A DNA stretch of 52,324 nucleotides. Origin: Gammaproteobacteria bacterium. Lineage in GTDB: Bacteria; Pseudomonadota; Gammaproteobacteria; Steroidobacterales; Steroidobacteraceae. This document shows, in pieces, positions 8,125 to 16,270 of the stretch. The stretch covers positions 1 to 52,324 of the forward strand of contig JAQGOE010000141.1 in NCBI GenBank assembly GCA_028293725.1, in the 5' to 3' direction. A program made the translations under genes and the position numbers. The number at the start of each line of letters is the position of its first letter. Positions within the stretch are counted from its first letter, which is position 1. The notes beneath the pieces are model-generated. The model saw nothing but the letters and a program-made list of their open reading frames with translations, was not told where the DNA came from and made no database searches.

Positions 8125-11100
8125 CACCGGAGTTATCCCGGGGGCCGCTCGAAAGCGGCTCGACGTTGACCACCGGCAGATCCAACTCAAACCAGAACGT
8201 GCTGCCCTCGCCGAGTTCGCTCTCCACCTGGATATCCGCTCCCATCAGCCGCACCAGGCTGCGGCTGATGGCTAAACCAAGACCGGTGCCGCCGGTACGG
8301 CGCCGCTCCTCGCCAACCTGCTCGAACGGCTGGAAGAGTCGCTGGAGCTGATCGGCGCTCATCCCTATGCCGGTATCCTGCACCCGAAAGCGCAGGCGGG
8401 CGGGCCCGGCGGGCGTTATGGATAAGCGCACCTGTCCGTGGTCGGTAAACTTCACCGCGTTGGCCAGGAGGTTCAACAACACCTGCCTCAGGCGTCGCTC
8501 GTCCGTGTATATCGCTTGCGGCAGGTCCGGAGCGACATTCCAAATGAGATCGAGGCCCTTCTCCTGTGCCTTGATCAAGATGATCTCGCGAATCGTCGCC
8601 AGGAAGGTGGCCAGGGCAACCACACTCGGTTCGAGTCCCAGTTTGCCCGCCTCGATCTTGGCGACATCCAGCGCTTCATTGATCAAAGTCAGCAGGTGCT
8701 CGCCACTCTGGTGGATCACGGTCAGGCGATCGCGCTGGCGCGCAGTCAGGGTCGTGTCGCGCGCGAGGATCTGCGCGTACCCCAGAACGGCATTCAGCGG
8801 CGTGCGCAACTCATGGCTCATGGTTGCGAGAAACTCGCTCTTCGCACGGCTCGCCGCCTCGGCTACTCGGCGGGCACCGCGCTCCAGCTCCGCCTGCCTG
8901 CGCTCGGTGATGTCGAGTACGAAGGACACGCCCTGCTCCTGAGAGCCCTCTAGAAGCGTCCCACCCATCAAGACAGGCACGCGAGTACCGTCTCCGCGCA
9001 ACAGATCCCTTTCCTGTTGGGTGGCGATGCCGCCGGCGCGTAGCTGCTCGATCGACTGCCGATCGAGCTCGTGGTACTCGGACGGAGTCATGGTTTGCCA
9101 GGTCAATTCGCCGCGCAGCAGAGCGTCGCGCGAATAACCAGCGAGCCGTAGAAACTCGTCGTTCGCTTCGGTGATTGCACCGCTCATCGTCCAGAAGAAG
9201 ATGCCCACGACGTTGGAGTCGATCAAGCGTCGGATGCGGCTCTCGCGCTCGCGCAAGTCTGAATACAGATAGGCGTTCTCGAGCGAGATGGCCGCCTGCG
9301 CGGCGAGCACGTCAAGGATTGACATGCGTTCAGCCGTGAACACTCCCGCAGCCATCTTATTTTCCAGATACAGCACGCCAATCAACCGGCCCTGCCGCGT
9401 GAGCGGCTTACACAACACGGACTTAGGCCCGCGCAGGCGCAGGTAATCATCCGCGGAAAAGGACTGAGATCTCGTGGCATCGTCCAGGATCACACTCTCC
9501 TGGGTGCGCATGACGTACTGGAGAATAGTGTCTGGAAGCTCCCCGGCGGTAAGCTCAGCCTGCTTCACCGTGACGGCGACAGTGCTCCCGTCGGTGTTAC
9601 CCTGATCGGTCCTGGCTTCTGCCTCCAGTCGTGGCAGTCCATCGTGGACGAGAATGAGCAGCCCCCGTTCAGCACCCGCCTGTTTGACAGCGAGAGTCAA
9701 CAGGATCTGGATGAGATTTCCCAACACGATTTCGCTGGATATCGCCTGTGCCGCCTTGATGACCGACGAGGCGTCCAACTCCCAGGCCGACGCACCGGCA
9801 GCCGGGGTCGTAAACGCCATCGTAGGATGCTCGCGCAGCTTCGGGTAACGCCGCTCGAGCAGGCGAACCTTGCCAATCGCACCCCACTGTTCATAGTAAA
9901 GTCGGGCGCGACGCAGGAACTCGAATGCAGCCGTGTCGAGATCGCGCGAGGCGTAGAAGCGGCTTGCAACCTCCAATGCAACCGCCTCATCGTGGACATA
10001 GCCATGCACGCGCGCCGCAGAAATCGCGTGTTCGTAAAGTCTGTGTGCTTCAGGGTCCCGTGCCTCGATGCGCGCAAGCTCGGCAGCTACCAGGTGCGCG
10101 CGGGAGCCGAAGTTCTCCACGCTGTTCGCTGCCAACACCGCAAGTGATCGAGCGTGCGCCGTAACCGCATCACAATGCTCTCGCCGCTCGGACGGCGATA
10201 CGCGGTCAAACTGCGCGGCGTGCGCGAGCGCCATGTAAAAATGATAGTCGCTGCAGATATAGAATTGTGTCGACGTCCTCCACGGATGCGCGCGGGTGCG
10301 CGAGCCGGCCTCAATCGCCGCAGCGTAATCCTCCGCGAGAAAACAGGCCTGCAGCTTGCGTAACCAGTACCAGCACACCCGATCGTCGAGGCCGGGATCC
10401 TCGCCCAGGCGTTTTTCGTACGCAGCCTCGTCGAAGCTTGCCGCGGCGAAACTGGAGATCTCCGCGGTAAAGCCCCGCAGAGCGTGCAGGAAGGCCACCT
10501 GGGGAGTAATCAGGTCGACCATGAAGATATGCAGCTTGCGCGCATCCTCCAGAGCGCGCTCGGCTTCCCGCTGGAGTTCCTCGAGAGACTCACCGAGGCA
10601 CAATCGATAGGGAATCAACATGAAGTTGGCATAGCAGGCGAACATCAGATCGCCTGCCTCCTGGGCGCTTTCAACGCAGCGCCGCAGCCAGGTCAGCCCG
10701 GTCCGCATCGGCTGGGTCCACGGTACCACCGTGGCACCGAACATCAACTCCACCCTGGGCTTGAAGCGGTGCATGCCCTTCTCCAGCAGGGCCATCGCCA
10801 GCTTGCCGAACCGAAAGCCCATGCCGTAGTCGCCGAGTTCAGCGCCGACAATGAAATTGAGGTAGCTGTAAGCCAGCAGTGAGCCGTCGCAGTTGCCATA
10901 CTGCAGGCTCAGATTCGCCATGCGCCCGACGACGAGACGGAGCAAGTTGGCATTGTCGGTCAAAAAAGCGGGCGCCAGAACCGAAGCGAGCACATCCAGG
11001 TTCGCCCGCTGGTGCGGATCGGCCATGACCGGCAAGTCGACGAGCTCCTCGACGGTACGCGTGCCGAGCTGCCGCCACAAACACGTGTATTCCTCCTGCA

Positions 11101-13669
11101 CGTCGCCTTCGGTTGGCGTCGGACGCAAAGCGATGCCGTGTTGGCCGAGATATTCGAGACAGACCTCCACCGAGCGGTCGACCCGGCCCAACGTCTCGTG
11201 AATGGTCTCGCGCAAACGGGCGACCTCGGCGCCCAGAATTGGATCGCGTGCTCGAGCAGCCAGAGCGGCCAAGCGGGCCTCACCCTCTGCCAAGGCGCCC
11301 GTGAGAAACTCGCATTCGCCGCGATGAAACTCCAGCGCAAAGGCGAGATCGTGGCATTGCTCCCAACGGTCCTCGGACAGCAGGTCACTGCCGGCAATGG
11401 CGTAACTGAGGGCAGCCGAACTGGCGCTGGACTCGAGTGCCCGCTTGCCGGCCAGCAGGTTGAGCTCAGCGAGCGCCCGCCTCTCTTGCCTATCCGGGAT
11501 GAGGTCGCGGCCCCGGTTCAACTGATTGACGATCGCAAAGACGTGCTCGGCGGTCTCCTCGGAAGTCATGCGCAACCACAGGGCTCGACCGATGTGCAGG
11601 TGGAGGGTTGAACGCTCCCGCTCGGGAATCAGCGAGTAGGCCGCTTCCTGAACGCGGTCGTGCAGTAATCGATAGGACCCTTCGACGCGAATGACGAGGC
11701 CGGCCAAGACCGCCTCCCCGAACGCCTGATGGACTCCCGGCTCGGAGACGTCCAACACCTTCATCAGCGCCGCGACATCGGCTTCACCACCCATGCAGGC
11801 GAGTCGCTGCAGGACTGCGCTGGACTCCTCGGACAGGCGGCCCAGTTGCACCACCAACAGATGCGCCACGTTGTCGGTAAATCCCTTGGCGCGGATCCGG
11901 GCCAGGTCCCAGAGCCAACCGGTGCCGGCCCCACTCGACTGCAGCAGTCCTTCCTGCGCCAGGTTGGTCAGAAACTGGGTGGCGAAGAACGGATTGCCGT
12001 GTGTTTTCAGGTGCACCAGGGCCGCCAGCTCCGCCGCACGCTCGCGCGGGCAATGCAACGTTGCGGATACCAGCCGCTCGACATTGGCTCGATCCAGCGG
12101 GTCCAGCGCCAGCTGCCGGACCTTGGCGCCGCGGAGCTCCAGCGCCCGAAGTGCGACCGCGAGCGGATGGGACGCATCGACTTCGTGGTCCCGATAGGCG
12201 CCTATCACCAGAATGTGCCGCACCTCTGGCTCGGCCAGCAGGTACTCGAGCAGACTCAGCGTGGCCGCATCCAACCATTGCAGGTCATCCAGAAACAACA
12301 CCAGCGGATGCTCCGCCGTGGCGAACACGCCAAGAAACCTGCGCACCACCCGCCGCAGACGATTCAACACATCCTGCGGCGGGACCTCCGGGGCGAGCGG
12401 CTGCGGCCCGATGATCAGCGCGAGTTCTGGAATCAGCTGAATGACGAGGTCGCCATTGGAACCCAGTGCCTGCAGCAGGCGCTCGCGCCATGCCGTGATC
12501 TCGGAGCCGGGATGGCCCAGGAGCTCGCGGACGAGGTTGCTGAGCGCCTTCGCGAGCGTGGTGTAAGGGACTTCCTGATACGGATCGCACTTTCCCGGGG
12601 CGAACCAGCAGCGGGCTTGGGCAAGCTCACGGTGAAATTCATGGACGAGCGCCGACTTGCCGACGCCGGCGTACCCTGTAATCAACATGAGCACAGGCAC
12701 ACCGAGAGCACCCACCTCCTGGTATGCCGCGCGCAACGCCGCAACCTCGCGCTCACGGCCGTACAGAGTCTCCGGAGCCACCAGCCGATCCGGTATGTCC
12801 TGGCGGCCCAGCGCAAAGGCCTCGATGCGGCCGTACCGCCGCCACTGCTCCAGGCAGTGACGCCAGTCCGCCTCTAAGCCGCCGGCAGTCTGATAACGCT
12901 CCTCGGCCGACTTCGCGAGCAGTCTGAGCAGCATCTGTGCCACGGGCTCTGGAAGCAACGACCGATATTCCACCGGGGAGGCCGGCCGGAGGGCGATGTG
13001 ACAATGAATCCAATCCAGCGGGTCGGAGGCGATGAAGGGGAGCCGGCCCGTGAGCAACTCGAACAACGTGACGCCGAGCGAGTACAGGTCGCTGCGCGAA
13101 TCGATCGAGCGGTTCATTCGGCCGGTCTGCTCAGGGGCCATGTAGGGAAGCGTCCCGGACAGAACCTCCGGCGGCTGCAGGACTTGCCCTTCCCTTGGCG
13201 ACAGCGACGCGCTGCCGAAGCCGGTGAGGAATACCCGATCGCCGGCATCGATGAGAATATTCGCCGGTTTGATGTCTTTGTGAATCAGCCCCTGGGCGTG
13301 CGCCTGAGCAACGGCGTTCGTGATCGCGATGGCCAGCGACAAGAATTCGGCCAACTCACAGCGTTGACCGATGCGGCGCTCGAGCGGCTCACCGCCGGGA
13401 TCCTCCAGAAGTAACACGTTACGGCCTTCGCGGCGAGTCAATGCCAACGGCCGGGCGGCCCACCGGGGGTCAAGGTCGGAGGCTAACGAGAACTCGTGCT
13501 CGAGGCGGCGCAGGGTGCGCGGCGAAGGATGCTCGGATACCGGAACCAGCACGAGAACGCTCGTCGCATTGGCAGGGTCAAGGCCGCCGCTCAAATCGTC
13601 AAGGCCCGGGTAACCGTCCCGACGGTCCCGGAGCAAGACATACTCCCCGTCCTCCCTCAGTCTTTGCAT
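8114..13669 (-). CDS. Giant hybrid sensor: Ser/Thr pseudokinase - AAA ATPase - GAF - PAS - histidine kinase
   Basis: The 1851-residue order is: protein-kinase-like domain (about 1-270), STAND/AAA-type ATPase (Walker A GYAGVGKS at 332-339, Walker B LVLFLDD at 456-462), a long helical repeat region (about 700-1290), GAF (about 1300-1475), PAS (about 1480-1590) and histidine kinase. The phospho-acceptor is His1619 in MSHELRTP, with an N-box LLANAVKF, DTGIG and GGTGLG present, so the C-terminal kinase looks active. The N-terminal domain keeps HKDIKPAN at 130-137, but the DFG motif reads GFG (Gly150, codon GGC). No lysine stands where VAIK is expected. No receiver domain is fused. The gene starts 18 bp after a TonB receptor stop, so both are probably co-transcribed. 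A divergent REC-GGDEF-EAL gene is a candidate partner. Confidence 0.93.
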   Translation of the reverse strand: MQRLREDGEYVLLRDRRDGYPGLDDLSGGLDPANATSVLVLVPVSEHPSPRTLRRLEHEFSLASDLDPRWAARPLALTRREGRNVLLLEDPGGEPLERRIGQRCELAEFLSLAIAITNAVAQAHAQGLIHKDIKPANILIDAGDRVFLTGFGSASLSPREGQVLQPPEVLSGTLPYMAPEQTGRMNRSIDSRSDLYSLGVTLFELLTGRLPFIASDPLDWIHCHIALRPASPVEYRSLLPEPVAQMLLRLLAKSAEERYQTAGGLEADWRHCLEQWRRYGRIEAFALGRQDIPDRLVAPETLYGREREVAALRAAYQEVGALGVPVLMLITGYAGVGKSALVHEFHRELAQARCWFAPGKCDPYQEVPYTTLAKALSNLVRELLGHPGSEITAWRERLLQALGSNGDLVIQLIPELALIIGPQPLAPEVPPQDVLNRLRRVVRRFLGVFATAEHPLVLFLDDLQWLDAATLSLLEYLLAEPEVRHILVIGAYRDHEVDASHPLAVALRALELRGAKVRQLALDPLDRANVERLVSATLHCPRERAAELAALVHLKTHGNPFFATQFLTNLAQEGLLQSSGAGTGWLWDLARIRAKGFTDNVAHLLVVQLGRLSEESSAVLQRLACMGGEADVAALMKVLDVSEPGVHQAFGEAVLAGLVIRVEGSYRLLHDRVQEAAYSLIPERERSTLHLHIGRALWLRMTSEETAEHVFAIVNQLNRGRDLIPDRQERRALAELNLLAGKRALESSASSAALSYAIAGSDLLSEDRWEQCHDLAFALEFHRGECEFLTGALAEGEARLAALAARARDPILGAEVARLRETIHETLGRVDRSVEVCLEYLGQHGIALRPTPTEGDVQEEYTCLWRQLGTRTVEELVDLPVMADPHQRANLDVLASVLAPAFLTDNANLLRLVVGRMANLSLQYGNCDGSLLAYSYLNFIVGAELGDYGMGFRFGKLAMALLEKGMHRFKPRVELMFGATVVPWTQPMRTGLTWLRRCVESAQEAGDLMFACYANFMLIPYRLCLGESLEELQREAERALEDARKLHIFMVDLITPQVAFLHALRGFTAEISSFAAASFDEAAYEKRLGEDPGLDDRVCWYWLRKLQACFLAEDYAAAIEAGSRTRAHPWRTSTQFYICSDYHFYMALAHAAQFDRVSPSERREHCDAVTAHARSLAVLAANSVENFGSRAHLVAAELARIEARDPEAHRLYEHAISAARVHGYVHDEAVALEVASRFYASRDLDTAAFEFLRRARLYYEQWGAIGKVRLLERRYPKLREHPTMAFTTPAAGASAWELDASSVIKAAQAISSEIVLGNLIQILLTLAVKQAGAERGLLILVHDGLPRLEAEARTDQGNTDGSTVAVTVKQAELTAGELPDTILQYVMRTQESVILDDATRSQSFSADDYLRLRGPKSVLCKPLTRQGRLIGVLYLENKMAAGVFTAERMSILDVLAAQAAISLENAYLYSDLRERESRIRRLIDSNVVGIFFWTMSGAITEANDEFLRLAGYSRDALLRGELTWQTMTPSEYHELDRQSIEQLRAGGIATQQERDLLRGDGTRVPVLMGGTLLEGSQEQGVSFVLDITERRQAELERGARRVAEAASRAKSEFLATMSHELRTPLNAVLGYAQILARDTTLTARQRDRLTVIHQSGEHLLTLINEALDVAKIEAGKLGLEPSVVALATFLATIREIILIKAQEKGLDLIWNVAPDLPQAIYTDERRLRQVLLNLLANAVKFTDHGQVRLSITPAGPARLRFRVQDTGIGMSADQLQRLFQPFEQVGEERRRTGGTGLGLAISRSLVRLMGADIQVESELGEGSTFWFELDLPVVNVEPLSSGPRDNSGVSG

Positions 13670-13687
13670 CGGACCAACACAGCCACG

Positions 13688-16102
13688 TCAGAGCCTGTAG
13701 GTAAGTTGCAGTTGGACGGTGCGCGCAGGAGCGAACAGTCCGTATTGGTCGGCGAGCTGACCAGTCACCCCTCCGGGAGTTGTACCCGTGGAGGGGAGAT
13801 CAGTCGCATAGGTCACGATGAACCGGTTCGTCAAATTCCTGCCGATGAGCGCCACCTGCCAACGACTCCCGATTTCTCCCACGCGGAAAGTGGCGTCAAC
13901 GCTGGCATAGGACGACTGAACATCCAGCGGCTGCGCGAACGGAGAAACGGAGTACCGGCCGCTGAGACGCACGTCTACCGAACCGCCCAACTCGAGGCGC
14001 GTGCCGAGACGTCGCGCAAATTCCGCGCCGACCGCTCCGGTCCAATGCGGCGAGTCGGCCGTAGGTTTGCCGCTCAGGTCCTGAAGAGCGGCGCGATCCG
14101 GTGGCGGCCCGAGGATGACACACCCCTGCGCCTGCGTTTGCCCGGCGTAACAGGGGCCGATGAACCGCCCGTATCGAGCCACGTTGTAGTCCAGCGTACC
14201 GTGCAGACTGACTCCGCGGAGCACCGCGGGCAGATATTGCAGCTCCAGTTCCACACCTTCGCTGATCGCCGCTCCGGCGTTGGTGCTGATCAACGCAAAA
14301 TTCTGCGCATCGAAAAATTCCACCTGCAGATCCGTAAAGCGATAGTGGTAGATGTCCGCGTTCACCCGCAGCGTGCGCTCCTCGAGAGTCGCCTTGATGC
14401 CAACCTCCGCACCCCGCGCGGTTTCGGGCTTGAACGTAAGATCCCGGACGCCCGCGCTGTTGACGATGTCGCCCGCGCTGTTTGAAAAGCCGCCGGACTT
14501 GTACCCCGTCCGATAGGCAGCGTAAAACGTCGTCGCGGGAGTTGGCTTCCAGCTCAGGGTCACCTCCGGTGAGATATTCCGAAAGAACTGATCGGCGGCG
14601 AGGCGGTCGTTCTCGGCATACAGCGCCGCGAGGAACGGGTTTACGAAAGGCTGGATGAGATACGAGCTTTTGGTCTCGCGAAGATAGCGCGCGCCGGCGG
14701 CGAACTCCCATTCCGGCGGCAAGCTCCAGGTGGCCTGGCCGTAGCCGGAAAACGTCTGGCCACTCGTAGCCGATTCCTTCAGCAGGCTCAGATAGCGATC
14801 TGCGGGGGCGGCCAGCGAGTTCTCCGACCCCGCGAACAAGACACTCTGGGTAAAACTCAATGCCGTGCTCTGGTAATACAATCCGCCGAGGAAATGCAGC
14901 GCTCCGCCGACATCCGCCCGCGCCCGCAGCTCCTCCGAGAAGGTGCGGTAACTGTTATGTTGACCTGCCCATATGGAGGGAACCTCGGTGAAGTCATAAT
15001 CGGAATTGCTCGAGTAGTCGAAGTGTTGATAGTTGGCTATCGAGGCGATCTCCAGCGGACCACGTTTTGCATCGACCTGGGCGGTGAGCGCGCGCGACTC
15101 GTACTGGGTGTAGAGCTGGCCGCCATCCCGGCCCAGGTCAACTTGTGTGGCAGCAATGTCGGGCGGAACGGGATTTTGGACGATCTCGAAACCGTCGCCG
15201 CACCGAAGCCCGACGCTACCCGGAAAAGCGCTGTATCCGCCCGGGCACTTCCATAGTCTGTCGTTCCACGAAGTGCCTCCTTGCTCGTCGCGCTCAGCGC
15301 TGGCCTTCACGGTGACAGTGACGGCCTCGCCCGGACGATACGTCGCGGTGAGGCGTGCAATCACGGTGTCTTCTCCCGGAAGATCGCGGTTGCCAGGCGC
15401 CGGAACGAAGTGCGCGGTCGATGCCAAGGTAGCGGCATCCACCGTCGTGTATGTGCCCGGTTGGGCATCGTTATGCACATAGCCGCCCAACATATCCTGG
15501 CCCCAGATCACCAGCCGTAAGCCGAGATCGTCAGTGATCGGCCCGGATAGCACGAGTTCTCCCTGGGGATTTTGGGTGATGAACTCGTACCCGATGCGAG
15601 CTTGCGCCTCAAACCGCGGTCCCGGGTTTGCGGTCGAGAGCGAAATCACCCCGGCGGAGCTGTTCTTCCCGAAGAACAACGCTTGCGGACCTTTGAGAAC
15701 CTCGATCCGGTCGAGGTCCACAAGGGCTTCGTCGATCACGCGACCCTGACCGTAATACACCCCGTCGACGACCACCGCCACGGATTGTTCGATCCCGATA
15801 CTCGAGAAATTCGGGCCGATTCCCCGCAGGCTGATGTCCAGTCCGGAACCGCTGTTGCCGCGGGTAAGGATCAGATCCGGCAGCGCGTCGGCCAACTTCT
15901 CCAGGGTGTTGATGTCATGATTCGCGAGCCGCTCGGCCTGAAAGGCGGTTACCGTCACGGGCACGTCCTGCGCGTTCTCGACAGTCCTGCGGGCCGTGAC
16001 CAGCACTTCCTCGAGTTGCTCATCGGAGGCGACCGCTGTTGCGCCCGAGGCGGACAGTCCCACCAATACTGTTAGGAAGCTCTTCTGACAGGCGATCGCC
16101 AT
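13688..16102 (-). CDS. TonB-dependent outer-membrane receptor, first gene of a receptor-kinase operon
   Basis: This 804-residue receptor has a signal peptide (about 1-26), a TonB-box-like EEVLVTARR at 31-39, a plug domain with RIEVLKGPQALFFGKNSSAG, and a beta-barrel ending in a terminal aromatic/Leu segment (LQLTYRL). AGGAG at 16111-16115 lies 8 bp from the ATG, so the start is well supported. The giant histidine kinase follows after only 18 bp, which is an unusual partner for a receptor. It implies that import and signalling respond to the same ligand (inference). The divergent REC-GGDEF-EAL gene shares the 168-bp upstream region. Confidence 0.93.
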   Translation of the reverse strand: MAIACQKSFLTVLVGLSASGATAVASDEQLEEVLVTARRTVENAQDVPVTVTAFQAERLANHDINTLEKLADALPDLILTRGNSGSGLDISLRGIGPNFSSIGIEQSVAVVVDGVYYGQGRVIDEALVDLDRIEVLKGPQALFFGKNSSAGVISLSTANPGPRFEAQARIGYEFITQNPQGELVLSGPITDDLGLRLVIWGQDMLGGYVHNDAQPGTYTTVDAATLASTAHFVPAPGNRDLPGEDTVIARLTATYRPGEAVTVTVKASAERDEQGGTSWNDRLWKCPGGYSAFPGSVGLRCGDGFEIVQNPVPPDIAATQVDLGRDGGQLYTQYESRALTAQVDAKRGPLEIASIANYQHFDYSSNSDYDFTEVPSIWAGQHNSYRTFSEELRARADVGGALHFLGGLYYQSTALSFTQSVLFAGSENSLAAPADRYLSLLKESATSGQTFSGYGQATWSLPPEWEFAAGARYLRETKSSYLIQPFVNPFLAALYAENDRLAADQFFRNISPEVTLSWKPTPATTFYAAYRTGYKSGGFSNSAGDIVNSAGVRDLTFKPETARGAEVGIKATLEERTLRVNADIYHYRFTDLQVEFFDAQNFALISTNAGAAISEGVELELQYLPAVLRGVSLHGTLDYNVARYGRFIGPCYAGQTQAQGCVILGPPPDRAALQDLSGKPTADSPHWTGAVGAEFARRLGTRLELGGSVDVRLSGRYSVSPFAQPLDVQSSYASVDATFRVGEIGSRWQVALIGRNLTNRFIVTYATDLPSTGTTPGGVTGQLADQYGLFAPARTVQLQLTYRL

Positions 16103-16270
16103 GGCTACGCCTCCTCGAGCCCGACCTTGCGAAACTCTCGACCGATGCTAGCAAATTGCCAGGACGTCGGTCGGTGCGCCCGCAGTCCATACCGCAGCGC
16201 AGCAACGACCGGCTGGCGCCGCAGCGGCTGACACGCTGTATGATGCCGCGTCGCGACGAGGTAAGCCGCT

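Noticed and set aside
11729..12877. 382-codon open frame opposite the ATPase part of the giant kinase
   Set aside because: It lacks any motif and is explained by GC-rich third positions on the other strand.
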